From positions 1-64,000 of the forward strand of contig JAUXWQ010000052.1 of assembly GCA_030680235.1 (NCBI GenBank): 64,000 bases of DNA. The letters run 5' to 3'. A model generated the notes under the pieces. That model saw nothing but the letters and a program-made list of their open reading frames with translations. It was not told where the DNA came from and searched no databases. Both the position numbers and the translations under genes were made by a program. This DNA is from Coxiellaceae bacterium. Lineage in GTDB: Bacteria; Pseudomonadota; Gammaproteobacteria; Coxiellales; Coxiellaceae. How positions within the stretch are numbered: the first letter of the stretch is position 1; every line of letters starts with the position of its first letter. Shown here piece after piece: positions 34,946-44,655 of this stretch.

Positions 34946-36145
34946 ATGGCCTTAATTGTTCAAAAATTTGGCGGCACTTCGGTCGGCACGCTTGACCGTA
35001 TTTTGCGTGTTGCAGATATTATTGCCAAAACACAGGCGATGGGGCATGACCTTGTTGTGGTTGTTTCTGCTATGAGCGGTGAAACGGATCGCTTGATTCA
35101 AATGGCCAATCAATTATCGCTAAAGCCAGCTTCGCGCGAATACGATGCTTTAATTTCAACGGGTGAGTGTGTTTCAGCGGCATTGCTTGCCATTGCCTTA
35201 CAAGAGCGTGGTATTCAGGCTGCGTCCATGACAGGAGGCCAAGCACAAATTTTTACAACAAATGCGCATCGTCGTGCACACATTATGCGTATTGCAGATA
35301 ATGCGATTCGTGGATTATTGGCCGAGAAGAAAGTCCCTATTATTACGGGTTTTCAGGGTGTGAATGCTACGGGTGATGTTACCACGCTTGAGCGCGGTGG
35401 TTCTGACACATCGGCTGTTGCAATTGCTGCGGCACTAAAAGCGGATGAATGCCAAATTTATACAGATGTTTCGGGCGTTTACACTTCTGATCCACGTATT
35501 GTCTCCGATGCACGATTATTGGATCGTATTACCTATACAGAAATGCTGGCGCTAGCAAGTCTGGGTGCAAAGGTGTTGCATCGTCAAGCGGTCGAATTTG
35601 CGAAAAAGAATCACATTCCTGTTCGGGTGTTGTCGAGTTTCGAAGAAGGTCAGGGCACGTTAATTTCGGGGGTGGATACTAATCAAAAACCATTTGTATC
35701 TGGCATTGCCTTTGATCGTCGCCAAGTTAAATTATCGATCTTAGGTATTCCGAGAAAAATAAATATTTTAAAATCTTTTGATGATGTGAATTTTGATCTG
35801 GATATGAAGATTCAAAATCATTCTAGTGCAGAAGAGACAACGGATTTTATTTTTACAGTGCATTTAGATGATTATGAAAAGGCACGTATTTTCTGTGAGC
35901 ATATTGCAAAAAAAGTGGATGCGCGTGATATTGCGATCGATGATCAAATTGCAAAATTATCTTTAGTGGGTTTGGGCATGGAGGCGCATGCAGGTATCGC
36001 TTCTAAAATTTTTGAGACATTGGGTTTAGAAAATATCCCAATTTACTTAATTACCTCAACCGATGCAAAAATCTCTACGATTATTCATGAAAAACATCTT
36101 GAGGCAGGTGCGCGCGTTTTGCATGCGGCATTTAATTTGGGATAG
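34946..36145 (+). CDS. lysC: aspartate kinase
   Basis: First enzyme of the aspartate pathway (lysine, threonine, methionine, diaminopimelate). It is a monofunctional kinase of 399 residues: the KFGGTSVG nucleotide-binding start, STGECVSAALLAIAL, FQGVNATGDVTTLERGGSDT, then two ACT domains (about 265-399) that usually give feedback inhibition by lysine and/or threonine. asd, the next enzyme of the pathway, is 3 kb downstream. alaS-lysC-csrA is a known gammaproteobacterial order. Confidence 0.97.
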   Translation: MALIVQKFGGTSVGTLDRILRVADIIAKTQAMGHDLVVVVSAMSGETDRLIQMANQLSLKPASREYDALISTGECVSAALLAIALQERGIQAASMTGGQAQIFTTNAHRRAHIMRIADNAIRGLLAEKKVPIITGFQGVNATGDVTTLERGGSDTSAVAIAAALKADECQIYTDVSGVYTSDPRIVSDARLLDRITYTEMLALASLGAKVLHRQAVEFAKKNHIPVRVLSSFEEGQGTLISGVDTNQKPFVSGIAFDRRQVKLSILGIPRKINILKSFDDVNFDLDMKIQNHSSAEETTDFIFTVHLDDYEKARIFCEHIAKKVDARDIAIDDQIAKLSLVGLGMEAHAGIASKIFETLGLENIPIYLITSTDAKISTIIHEKHLEAGARVLHAAFNLG

Positions 36146-36193
36146 TTCAAGATCGTCCAAAGATCAAAAGACCCAATTCATAGGGAACCGCTT
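36146..36193. repeat. degenerate RepA right end
   Basis: GTTCAAGATCGTCCAAAGAT then CAAAAGACCCAATTCATAGGGAACCGCT resembles the RepA right end with about ten changes. It begins on the base after the lysC stop. Confidence 0.45.
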
Positions 36194-36269
36194 TAACCTT
36201 CTTTTTCAGACGAAATGCCAACTTTGTACTACACTTATTTTGTAGGTAAAAAGGAAAAGGAGTGTAAGT

Positions 36270-36488
36270 ATGTTAATTCTAACGAGACGCATCAGTGAGT
36301 CGATTATCATTGGTGATGACGTCAAAATCACGGTGTTGGGTGTGAAAGGCAATCAAGTGCGTCTGGGTATTGATGCGCCAAAAGATTTAACGGTGCATCG
36401 TGAAGAGATTTATGATCGCATTAAGCATGAAGGGCACAATGGGCATCATGAAGGTCACGAAGACCATCAGGATGTGCATAATAAATAA
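36270..36488 (+). CDS. csrA: carbon storage regulator, RNA-binding protein
   Basis: Dimeric RNA-binding protein that controls translation by covering GGA sites near start codons; in Legionella and Coxiella relatives it governs the switch between growth phases. It has 72 residues. The core ([30 protein letters not shown]) is intact, with RNA-binding Leu4 and Arg44-type residues. The last 17 residues are unusually His/Glu/Gly-rich (about eight His). The leader carries GGA twice (AGGAAAAGGAG) over the ribosome site, so autoregulation is likely. Confidence 0.97.
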   Translation: MLILTRRISESIIIGDDVKITVLGVKGNQVRLGIDAPKDLTVHREEIYDRIKHEGHNGHHEGHEDHQDVHNK

Positions 36489-36507
36489 TTGCATTTTTGC
36501 TGCAATT
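36487..36507. other. hairpin after csrA
   Basis: AATTGCA (36487-36493) pairs with TGCAATT (36501-36507), overlapping the csrA stop. There is no long T run, so it may be a weak terminator or an mRNA-stabilising end. Confidence 0.35.
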
Positions 36508-36548
36508 CTTTATAGTTCCTTTCTTGTTTGAACTGGTAAGGAATTTTT

Positions 36549-36830
36549 ATGGCAGCAACAATTGATGAATTAACCGTGTCATATACTGAGGATGGTATTG
36601 AGACGGTTAAAGAAATTGACAAAGAAATTTTGACTCGCGGTGGTTGGTGCACCATTATGTTTCGCTTGCAAGAGTGGGATAAAAAGAAAGAGTGCTATGG
36701 TCCCGATAAATACGCCATTCGTCGTTATCAAAAGCGCAATGGTGAATTTAAGATGCGCTCAAAGTTTGTGATTTCCAGTAAAGATCAGGCGGATAAGATT
36801 ATTGCGTCGCTGCAGAAGTGGATAGCCTGA
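36549..36830 (+). CDS. conserved-looking hypothetical protein
   Basis: Hypothetical protein of 93 residues with AAGGAA before the ATG. It is rich in Lys, Glu and Asp. The pattern GGWCTIMFRLQEWDKKKECYG, then YAIRRYQKRNGEFKMRSKFVIS and a C-terminal helix QADKIIASLQKWIA suggests a beta-sheet plus helix fold, perhaps a small nucleic-acid-binding domain of PC4/YdbC style; this is only a guess. It lies 60 bases after csrA on the same strand. RepC follows it. Confidence 0.75.
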   Translation: MAATIDELTVSYTEDGIETVKEIDKEILTRGGWCTIMFRLQEWDKKKECYGPDKYAIRRYQKRNGEFKMRSKFVISSKDQADKIIASLQKWIA

Positions 36831-36858
36831 GATGTGATGAGTGATGTGTGATGCATGA

Positions 36859-36960
36859 TGCGAGCATGAGCGTAGCGAGTGTTTGCAGGATGGCAGCAAT
36901 AAATTCAAAACTTGATGTAATTGAGATTTTCTGCAAACACTCGCTACGCTCATGCTCGCA
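36859..36960. repeat. RepC palindrome, 30-bp perfect stem
   Basis: TGCGAGCATGAGCGTAGCGA then GTGTTTGCAG (36859-36888) is exactly mirrored at 36931-36960, with a 42-base AT-rich loop. A further partial arm (GATGCATGATG/CATCATGCATC) extends the stem outward. It lies between convergent genes. Confidence 0.92.
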
Positions 36961-36996
36961 CCATGCTCGCATCATGCATCACAGATTATTCGTCGC

Positions 36997-37620
36997 TTAT
37001 TGCTCCAGCAACTCGCGCATCTTCGCTTTAATCATGTCGATCGCAATGCGATTTTCACCGCCGCGTGGCACGATAATATCCGCATAACGTTTGCTGGGCT
37101 CAATGAATTGTAAAAACATGGGCCGCACAGTTTTTTGATATTGTTCTAAAATAGACTCCAGCGAACGACCGCGCTCTAATAAATCACGTTTTAACCGGCG
37201 CACTAAACAAATATCAAGGGGGGCATCCATGAAAATACGGATATCCATGATATTACGAAGTGCAGGGTCAACAAATAATAAAATACCTTCAAGGACAATA
37301 ATGCGATGCTGTCCGATTCTCATTGTTTCTTTTTTTCGCTGGTGTAGTCCAAAGTCATAGCGGGGAATTTGTACGGTTAAGCCTTGTTGTAGTTGTTTTA
37401 AGTGTTGCACAAACAGTTCGTGATCAAGAGAGTTGGGATGATCAAAATTCATTTTTCCACGTTCTTCAACAGATAAATGATGTAAATCCTTGTAATAGGA
37501 GTCTTCGGAGATCACAACCACTTGGTCTGATCCGAGTTCATTCACAATGGTGTTTGCCAGTAAGCTTTTTCCAGAAGCGGATGCGCCTGAAATGCCGATA
37601 ATAATAGTGTGATTTGTCAT
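36997..37620 (-). CDS. udk: uridine kinase
   Basis: Phosphorylates uridine and cytidine in pyrimidine salvage. It has 207 residues with P-loop [11 protein letters not shown] at the N-terminus, [30 protein letters not shown] and [13 protein letters not shown], all characteristic of Udk. I used the ATG for MTNHTIIIG; an in-frame ATG lies five codons upstream. It converges on the csrA-linked gene across RepC. RepB lies upstream. Confidence 0.96.
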   Translation of the reverse strand: MTNHTIIIGISGASASGKSLLANTIVNELGSDQVVVISEDSYYKDLHHLSVEERGKMNFDHPNSLDHELFVQHLKQLQQGLTVQIPRYDFGLHQRKKETMRIGQHRIIVLEGILLFVDPALRNIMDIRIFMDAPLDICLVRRLKRDLLERGRSLESILEQYQKTVRPMFLQFIEPSKRYADIIVPRGGENRIAIDMIKAKMRELLEQ

Positions 37621-37721
37621 AATACTACATGCCATGATTGAGTTGCTTGATTATAATGCTTTTCAAAATGAATGGAAGCAACAACTGCCATTTTTGTATT
37701 TTCATAACGTCACCACACTGA

Positions 37722-37880
37722 ATACGAATCTACCGAGACTGCTCAGTTTTTAGGTGATTTTTTGCGATACATTGAGAAAAAAGCGCAGCTGTACTTGATT
37801 GGACCATCGCGCATTTTTTAGAGATTTATCGCAAAAAAGCGCCAAACAATGAGCGGGTTAAGCGAGGGCTGAATAGCTAC
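37722..37880. repeat. RepB copy 2
   Basis: Arms TTTTTTGCGATACATT and GATTTATCGCAAAAAA around a centre in the same orientation as copy 1. The right flank is complete (GCGGGTTAAGCGAGGGCTGA, ATAGCTAC). It lies between udk and aroC, which point apart. Confidence 0.88.
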
Positions 37881-37918
37881 GTATTTTCTTGGCATTTATA
37901 AGGATTTTATGTAGGCTG

Positions 37919-37945
37919 CACTGACACTGACACTCACACTGACAC
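37919..37945. repeat. RepD single arm before aroC
   Basis: CACTGA CACTGA CACTCA CACTGA CAC, exact 6-base period, ending five bases before the aroC ATG where a ribosome site would normally be. No left arm is seen. Confidence 0.75.
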
Positions 37946-37950
37946 TTCTT

Positions 37951-38994
37951 ATGGGCAGCAACAGCACTGGAAAAATTTTTACAATAACCACTTGTGGTGA
38001 AAGCCATGGCGTTGCCATGATGTGTATTGTTGATGGTTGTCCGCCAGGCATGCTGTTGGCTGAGAATGATATTCAAAGCGAATTGAATGCTAGAAAAACA
38101 GGATTAACGCCTTTTACTTCGCAGCGTCACGAATCGGATCGTGTTCAAATTATTTCAGGTATTTTTGAAGGGAAAACAACAGGTGCATCGATTGGTTTAT
38201 TGATCCCTAATGAAAACGCGCGCCCGCGCGATTATGAAAACATTAAAAACCTTTTTCGTCCGGGTCACGCCGATTTTACGTATCAAAAAAAATATGGCAT
38301 TCGTGATTATCGGGGTGGCGGAAGAGCCTCTGCGCGCGAAACAGTATTGTGGGTAGCGGCAGGTGCGATTGCAAAAAAATATTTACGTGAAAAATATCAG
38401 ATTGAAATACAAGCGTATGTTTCAGAAATTGGCACTATTTTAGCTGATAGCATTGATTTAAATTTCGTTCATCAAAACCCTTTCAACTTCCCTGATAAAA
38501 CAAAAATAGAAATCCTAGAAAAATACTTTATTGAATTACGTCGCGAAGGAAATTCAATTGGTGCGCGCATTAATGTAATTGCAAAAAATATTCCCATTGG
38601 TTTGGGTGAGCCGGTATTTGAAAAACTGGATGCGGAAATTGCGCGAGCATTAATGGGCATTCATGCAGTAAAAGGTGTGGAAATAGGCGCTGGATTTTCT
38701 TGTGTTATGCAAAAAGGCTCTGAAAATAGGGATGAAATCACGCCAGACGGATTTTTATCTAACCATGCGGGCGGTATTTTAGGGGGTATTTCAACAGGAC
38801 AAGATATTGTTGCGAGCGTTGCTTTTAAGCCTGCATCAAGTATCCGTATTCCTGGAAAAAGTATTGATGTGAATAATAATCCTGTGGAAGTTGTGACAAC
38901 AGGACGTCACGATCCTTGTGTGGGTATTCGTGCGGTACCAGTGGTTGAGGCAAGAATGGCGATGGTATTGATGGATTTTTTCTTAAGAAAATAG
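37951..38994 (+). CDS. aroC: chorismate synthase
   Basis: FMN-dependent last step of the shikimate pathway. It has 347 residues. The signatures [18 protein letters not shown], the [18 protein letters not shown] region, GGISTGQDI and [13 protein letters not shown] are intact. No Shine-Dalgarno sequence is seen; the position is taken by RepD hexamers, so translation may start by another route or from a low-structure leader. It is followed by asd. Confidence 0.97.
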   Translation: MGSNSTGKIFTITTCGESHGVAMMCIVDGCPPGMLLAENDIQSELNARKTGLTPFTSQRHESDRVQIISGIFEGKTTGASIGLLIPNENARPRDYENIKNLFRPGHADFTYQKKYGIRDYRGGGRASARETVLWVAAGAIAKKYLREKYQIEIQAYVSEIGTILADSIDLNFVHQNPFNFPDKTKIEILEKYFIELRREGNSIGARINVIAKNIPIGLGEPVFEKLDAEIARALMGIHAVKGVEIGAGFSCVMQKGSENRDEITPDGFLSNHAGGILGGISTGQDIVASVAFKPASSIRIPGKSIDVNNNPVEVVTTGRHDPCVGIRAVPVVEARMAMVLMDFFLRK

Positions 38995-39059
38995 TTTTAG
39001 AATGTTGCATGTTACGTACAAGTGATGCAACATCAAGAAATTAAAAAATTTACTGTAGA

Positions 39060-39077
39060 ATGGAAATGGAAATGGAA
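39060..39077 (+). repeat. three tandem ATGGAA hexamers at the asd start
   Basis: ATGGAA three times followed by ATGACG gives four in-frame ATG codons six bases apart, with GGA cores that could serve as ribosome sites for the downstream ones. Changes in copy number would keep the frame but alter spacing and N-terminal length. Confidence 0.7.
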
Positions 39078-40103
39078 ATGACGCAAAAAAAATATAATAT
39101 TGCAGTGGTTGGGGCAACGGGTATCGTTGGTGAAACGCTGTTAATATTGCTTGAAGCGCGCAATTTCCCAATCAAACAATTATTTTTATTGGCAAGTGAA
39201 AAATCAGCGGGAAAGACGGTGAGTTTTCGTGATGATCTTTATTTAGTTGAACCCGTTGACCAATTTGATTTTTCAAAAGTGGATATTGCTTTTTTTGCAG
39301 CAGGGACAGAGGTGTCATTACATTATGCGCCCATTGCAGCAAAAGTAGGTTGTACGGTGATTGATAAATCGACTGCTTTTCGAAAAGATGAAGCGGTGCC
39401 CTTAATCGTGCCAGAGGTGAATCCTGAGCACTTGCCCTTTTATCATGAGAAAAAAATCATTGCGAATCCTAATTGTAATACCATTCCTGTTGTTGCTGCG
39501 ATTAAACCGATTCATGACCATTTTACGGTGTCGCGAATGAATGTTGCGACCTATCAATCAGTGTCGGGTGCAGGAAAAAATGGCATCACTGCATTAGCCG
39601 AAGAGACAGCAAATTTATTGAATGGCCAGCCCATTTCAGAAATTACCTTGGGTGCGCAAATCGCTTTTAATGTGATTCCAAAAATTGATGATTTTTATGA
39701 CAATGGTTATACGCTCGAAGAAATGAAAATCGTATGGGAAACGCAAAAAATCTTAAATGATGACAAAATTTTAATTAATCCAACCGCCGTGCGCGTCCCT
39801 GTTTTTTTTGGGCACAGTGCCGCAGTGCATCTTGAAACTAAGGAAAAATTTGATTTGGCGGATGTTCGTTTATTGTTACAAAAAACGCCGGGCATTATAT
39901 TTATGGGGGATGAAGCCTATCCAACGCCTGCGCTGGATGCAACCGACAACGATGGTATTTTTGTAGGGCGTTTGCGTCGTGACATTTCTTGCGAGAATGG
40001 TTTGAATTTCTGGGTGGTGTCGGATAATGTCAGAAAGGGCGCGGCATTAAATGCGATTCAAATTGCCGAATTATTAATTAAAAATAATTTTTATCGGCAT
40101 TAA
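39078..40103 (+). CDS. asd: aspartate-semialdehyde dehydrogenase
   Basis: Reduces aspartyl phosphate to aspartate semialdehyde, feeding lysine, diaminopimelate, threonine and methionine synthesis. It has 341 residues from ATG 39078; in-frame ATGs at 39060, 39066 and 39072 would add EM repeats. NADP-binding VVGATGIVGETLL, catalytic cysteine in NPNCNTIP (about Cys132), QSVSGAGKNG and VPVFFGHSAAVH are typical of the family. It follows aroC by 65 bases; lysC is 3 kb upstream. Confidence 0.96.
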   Translation: MTQKKYNIAVVGATGIVGETLLILLEARNFPIKQLFLLASEKSAGKTVSFRDDLYLVEPVDQFDFSKVDIAFFAAGTEVSLHYAPIAAKVGCTVIDKSTAFRKDEAVPLIVPEVNPEHLPFYHEKKIIANPNCNTIPVVAAIKPIHDHFTVSRMNVATYQSVSGAGKNGITALAEETANLLNGQPISEITLGAQIAFNVIPKIDDFYDNGYTLEEMKIVWETQKILNDDKILINPTAVRVPVFFGHSAAVHLETKEKFDLADVRLLLQKTPGIIFMGDEAYPTPALDATDNDGIFVGRLRRDISCENGLNFWVVSDNVRKGAALNAIQIAELLIKNNFYRH

Positions 40104-40116
40104 AGTAGCGCTTGGG

Positions 40117-40172
40117 TGCGAGCGCGAGTGTAACGAGTGAATTTGCAGGATCCCTCTACACTCGTGCTCGTA
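40117..40172. repeat. shortened RepC copy after asd
   Basis: TGCGAGCGCGAGTGTAACGA, then TTTGCAGGA, then TACACTCGTGCTCGTA. The arms pair imperfectly and the loop is reduced. Confidence 0.65.
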
Positions 40173-40286
40173 CCATAAAAACATGCATTGAGAAATAAGT
40201 GGAATTATTGTGTCGATTTGTTTAATTGTGTATTCGCTGAAAAATAGTGATAATGAATATTCGCAAATACTAGGAAAGCGTTGCGC

Positions 40287-41465
40287 ATGGATATGCCTGA
40301 ATCACCTCATCAAGACGTCTTTCAAAAGCTGGGTGCGTACACTTTAAAAAACCCGCGCCATATTGCGCCATTCCTCGCGGCATTATTGTTATTTTTCATA
40401 ATATTACAAGTAATTTTTAATGTTTTTAGTGAAAAGAAGCATGCGCCGCTACCGTCTTCTGTGATGTTATCTCCTAGTACAGTAGCGGATGTGCCTATTT
40501 ATTTTTCAGCAATTGGTACGGTTACACCAGATGATACCGTCATGGTTCGTACGCAAATTAATGGTACGTTGACGCAAGTTGCTTTCAAAGATGGTCAATT
40601 TGTCAAAGCGGGTGACTTGCTCGCACAAATTGATTCGCGCGTCTATGCAGCGCAAATTTTGCAGTATCAAGGTGCGTTCATGCGTGATCAAGCCTTGTTG
40701 CAAAATGCGCAGCGTGATTTAGTGCGCTATGTAAATTTATATAAAAGACAGGCGATATCACAACAAACTTTAAATACGCAGCAGTCATTGGTACAGCAAT
40801 ACCAGGGCACTATCAAAATGGATCAAGGCTTGCTGGATGCAGCACAAACCAATTTTTCTTATTGTTCGATCACCTCTCCTGTGACGGGCCGCATTGGTTT
40901 TGCGACGGTTCAAGCAGGAAACTTTGTTCAGACTTCTGATGTGAATGGTATTGCCATTGTTACGGCACTTAACCCTATCGATATTGTTTTTCCTTTGCCT
41001 GAAAAAGATATTGGTACTGTTGTCAATTTTTTTGCTAGGGGTAGTAAATTATCTGTGTTTGCCTATGATCAAGATCGTCAAAAAATGATAGCAACGGGTG
41101 TTTTAATCGCCATTGATAACCAAGTGAATCTTTCAACGGGCACAGTGAATTTTAAAGCTGAATTTCAAAATGCAGATAATGCTTTATTCCCAAATCAGTT
41201 CGTGAATGTGAAATTGCAAGTTGCCATTTTGAAAAAAGCAGTCATTGTGCCAACGGCTGCCATTCAAGAAGGCAATGATGGTCCTTATGTTTATCGTTAC
41301 AATACCAATCATACAGTCACTTATGTCCCTGTAAAAGTAGGTGTTACCTATCATGAAAACACCGTTATTACGGCAGGAATTTTACCGCAGCAGTTGGTTG
41401 TAACTGAGGGTGGCGATAAACTGTTTAATGGCGCGAAAGTCGTTGTTCCGGGGAATGAAAAATAA
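40287..41465 (+). CDS. mdtA: RND efflux membrane-fusion protein (MdtA-like)
   Basis: Periplasmic adaptor linking the RND pumps to the outer-membrane channel. It has 392 residues. AGGAAAG lies eight bases before the ATG. An N-terminal membrane anchor (about 30-50), lipoyl-type half motifs (GTLTQVAFKDGQFVKAGDLL and SPVTGRIGFATVQAGN), a coiled-coil hairpin (about 125-185) and beta-barrel domains are present. It overlaps the next gene by one base. The adaptor plus two different RND pumps is the MdtABC arrangement. Confidence 0.93.
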   Translation: MDMPESPHQDVFQKLGAYTLKNPRHIAPFLAALLLFFIILQVIFNVFSEKKHAPLPSSVMLSPSTVADVPIYFSAIGTVTPDDTVMVRTQINGTLTQVAFKDGQFVKAGDLLAQIDSRVYAAQILQYQGAFMRDQALLQNAQRDLVRYVNLYKRQAISQQTLNTQQSLVQQYQGTIKMDQGLLDAAQTNFSYCSITSPVTGRIGFATVQAGNFVQTSDVNGIAIVTALNPIDIVFPLPEKDIGTVVNFFARGSKLSVFAYDQDRQKMIATGVLIAIDNQVNLSTGTVNFKAEFQNADNALFPNQFVNVKLQVAILKKAVIVPTAAIQEGNDGPYVYRYNTNHTVTYVPVKVGVTYHENTVITAGILPQQLVVTEGGDKLFNGAKVVVPGNEK

Positions 41466-44400
41466 TGAATCCCTCTAGACTATTTATCCTTCGCCCCATT
41501 GCAACAATGTTAATTATGATTGCGATTGTATTGGCAGGAATAATTGCCTATGTGTTACTTCCGATTGCCTCGCTACCGAATGTGGATTATCCCACTATTC
41601 GCGTAATAACAACTTATCCTGGTGCAAGTCCTGATGTGATGACGTCACATATTAGCGCACCCCTTGAAAAACAATTTGGTCAAATGCCTGGATTAAATCA
41701 AATGACTTCGGCAAGTTCGATGGGCTTGTCGTTAATTACCTTGCGCTTTGATTTAAATTTGAATATTGATATTGCAGAACAGGAAGTGCAGGCAGGTATT
41801 AATGCGGCAATGACCTATTTGCCAGATAATTTGCCGAATCCGCCGATTTATAACAAAGTGAATCCTGCAGATGTGCCCATTATAACCTTGGGCTTAACAT
41901 CCGATACGATGCCATTGCCACAAGTAGAAGGCTGGATTGAAACTATTCTTAGTCCAAAATTGTCACAATTATCGGGCGTTGGTTTGGTTTCTATTTCAGG
42001 TGGCCAGCGTCCTGCCGTGCGTATTCATGTCAATCCAATGAGTTTAGCAGCGCGTGGATTAACCTTAGAAGATATTAGAACGGCAGTGGATAATTGGAAC
42101 GTCAATGCCGCACAGGGCAGTTTTGATGGCGAACAATTGTCTTATACGATTAAGGCGAATGATCAGCTGTTAACAAGTGATGCTTATCGTTCGCTGATAG
42201 TAGCTTATCAAAATAATGCACCTTTACGCTTACAAGATGTGGCAACCGTTGTTGATGGGGCTGAAAACGCCTATGAAGCAGCTTGGATGAATCAAACGCC
42301 TGCGATTATTTTAGATATTCAAAGACAGCCGGGTGCAAATGTTATTTCGGTTGCGGATCGCATTAAAGAGATTTTGCCAAAAATGATGGAAGTGTTGCCA
42401 AAGTCAATTCATGTCAATATGTTAATGGATCGCACCAATACGATACGTGCTTCTGTCAATGATGTTAAATTTGAACTGCTATTGGCTATCGCACTTGTCG
42501 TGATGGTTATTTTTGTTTTTTTACGCAATATGCCTGCAACATTTATTCCCAGTGTTACCGTGCCTGTTTCATTGATTGGCACTTTTGGTGTGATGTATTT
42601 ATTAGGGTTTAGTATTAATAATTTAACCCTAATGGCGCTGACGATTTCAACCGGGTTTGTGGTCGATGATGCCATTGTCATGATTGAAAATATTATGCGT
42701 TATTTAGAAGAGGGGAAATCGCCGCTGGATGCAGCGCTTTTAGGATCGCGTCAAATTGGATTTACCATTATATCATTAACAGTATCTTTGATTGCTGTGC
42801 TAATTCCCCTGTTATTTATGCATGATGTGATTGGACGTTTGTTTCGTGAATTTGCAATGACAGTGTCTATCACGATTTTAATTTCTTGTTTTGTGTCATT
42901 GACATTAACGCCGATGTTATGCGCACGCTTCTTGCGTCACCATAGTGAAAAAGAATTAAGTCGTTTTGAAATAAAGAATAAAATGTATTTTGAAAAATTA
43001 TTACGGGGTTATGATCGTACGTTGCAATGGGTGCTTGTTCATCAGCCTTTTATGTTAAAAACACTACTAGGTACATTGCTAGCAACAGGCTTATTATTTT
43101 ATTTTATTCCGAAAGATTTTTTTCCGCCGCAAGATACGGGTTTAATTCAGGCAATTACAATTGCGCCACCTTCCATTTCATTTTCTGACATGAGCAATAA
43201 ACAAGAAGCTGCAGTAAAGATCATTCAACAGGATCCCGCAGTGAAAAATGTTGTTTCTTATGTGGGTATTGATGGCACTAATCTGACGATGAATAATGGC
43301 CGTTTATTAATCGTATTAAAAGAAAAAGACGATCGTGATTCTGTTTTTACCGTGATAAAGCGATTACAGAAAAACTGTAATTTACCTGGTTTCAACTTAT
43401 ATTATCAATCTGTTGCAGATATTACCTTGGATACACGTGTGACACGATCGCAATATCAATACAGTGTTTCAGCAGAAAATATAAATACTGTTGCGCATTG
43501 GACAGAGGCGATTCAGAAAAAATTACAGACAGTATCAATTTTGCGTGATGTTGCTAATGATGGTGATGTGCTTGGTCTTGCAACCACTATGAACTTAAAT
43601 CGTGATGTTTTAGCGAGACTCGGTATTTCTATGGCTACAGTGGATAATGTGTTATATGACGCTTTTGGACAACGCCAAATTAGTACAATATATACTGAAA
43701 GTGATCAGTATCATGTTGTTATAGATGCGCTAGCTTCTGCACGTGTATCGCCAGAAGGACTCAATGATATTTATTTTATGTCGAGTGCGCATGAGTCAAT
43801 CCCCTTATCGAGTGTCGCGCAGATTTCAGAAAGTAGTGCACCACTTTTTATTGCGCGACAAGAACAATTTCCCGTATCATTAATTTCATTTAATTTAGCG
43901 CCAGGGGTTGGATTAAGTGAAGCAATTACAACTGTCAATAAGGCAATAGCATCGCTGAATATACCGCTTGGTATCGAAACAGGCTTTGAGGGAAGCGCAA
44001 AAACATTTGAGAATTCTTTGCAAAATGAAGCATGGTTGTTATTAGCAGCTGTTATTTGTGTGTATATTGTATTGGGCGTTCTGTATGAAAGTACGATTCA
44101 TCCTGTCACTATTTTATCTACGTTGCCTTCCGCAACATTAGGAGCTTTACTCGCACTTTATTTATCAAATAGTAGTCTAAATGTTATTTCATTGATTGGG
44201 ATTATTTTATTGATTGGTATTGTGATGAAAAATGCAATCATGATGATTGATTTTGCATTAGAGCTTGAGCGACAAGAAAATAAATCGGCGAGTGATGCAA
44301 TTTATCAAGCGGCATTATTGCGATTCCGTCCTATTTTAATGACAACGATGGCTTCCTTATTTGGTGCGATACCCTTAGCGTTGAGTCATGGTATGGGTGC

Positions 44401-44557
44401 TGAGTTGCGTGAACCTTTGGGTATTGCGATTGTGGGTGGATTGATTGTGAGTCAATTATTAACCCTTTATACGACACCAGTTGTTTATATTTTATTTGAT
44501 AGATGGTTTAAAAGGGGGAGTGGAAGTGTCGGAGGTTCAGGTGAGTTAAAACCTTAA
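41465..44557 (+). CDS. mdtB: RND multidrug efflux pump subunit (MdtB-like)
   Basis: Proton-driven inner-membrane pump of 1030 residues with twelve helices and two large periplasmic loops. The start MNPSRLFILRPIATMLIMIA and the motifs LPNVDYPTIRV and APLEKQFGQMPGLNQM match MdtB closely. The proton-relay region GFVVDDAIVMIEN is intact, and the second half has LIGIVMKNAIMMIDFA. The last about 15 residues (RGSGSVGGSGELKP) are encoded by the left arm of a RepD repeat and look like an acquired tail. Confidence 0.95.
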   Translation: MNPSRLFILRPIATMLIMIAIVLAGIIAYVLLPIASLPNVDYPTIRVITTYPGASPDVMTSHISAPLEKQFGQMPGLNQMTSASSMGLSLITLRFDLNLNIDIAEQEVQAGINAAMTYLPDNLPNPPIYNKVNPADVPIITLGLTSDTMPLPQVEGWIETILSPKLSQLSGVGLVSISGGQRPAVRIHVNPMSLAARGLTLEDIRTAVDNWNVNAAQGSFDGEQLSYTIKANDQLLTSDAYRSLIVAYQNNAPLRLQDVATVVDGAENAYEAAWMNQTPAIILDIQRQPGANVISVADRIKEILPKMMEVLPKSIHVNMLMDRTNTIRASVNDVKFELLLAIALVVMVIFVFLRNMPATFIPSVTVPVSLIGTFGVMYLLGFSINNLTLMALTISTGFVVDDAIVMIENIMRYLEEGKSPLDAALLGSRQIGFTIISLTVSLIAVLIPLLFMHDVIGRLFREFAMTVSITILISCFVSLTLTPMLCARFLRHHSEKELSRFEIKNKMYFEKLLRGYDRTLQWVLVHQPFMLKTLLGTLLATGLLFYFIPKDFFPPQDTGLIQAITIAPPSISFSDMSNKQEAAVKIIQQDPAVKNVVSYVGIDGTNLTMNNGRLLIVLKEKDDRDSVFTVIKRLQKNCNLPGFNLYYQSVADITLDTRVTRSQYQYSVSAENINTVAHWTEAIQKKLQTVSILRDVANDGDVLGLATTMNLNRDVLARLGISMATVDNVLYDAFGQRQISTIYTESDQYHVVIDALASARVSPEGLNDIYFMSSAHESIPLSSVAQISESSAPLFIARQEQFPVSLISFNLAPGVGLSEAITTVNKAIASLNIPLGIETGFEGSAKTFENSLQNEAWLLLAAVICVYIVLGVLYESTIHPVTILSTLPSATLGALLALYLSNSSLNVISLIGIILLIGIVMKNAIMMIDFALELERQENKSASDAIYQAALLRFRPILMTTMASLFGAIPLALSHGMGAELREPLGIAIVGGLIVSQLLTLYTTPVVYILFDRWFKRGSGSVGGSGELKP

Positions 44558-44643
44558 ATAGGTATTTTTGGTTTGTGCTTAGTTACTTCGAAGTATAATT
44601 ACTTACACTGCTGATACTCACACTCCCACGCACCCTCACTCCA
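44515..44643. repeat. RepD repeat between mdtB and mdtC
   Basis: Left arm GGGAGTGGAAGTGTCGGAGG (from 44515) lies inside the 3' end of mdtB. The right arm (about 44603-44643: ACTGCTGATACTCACACTCC and following) lies just before mdtC. Pairing is weaker than at the nuoK-nuoL copy. Confidence 0.65.
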
Positions 44644-44655
44644 CATGGATAAACA

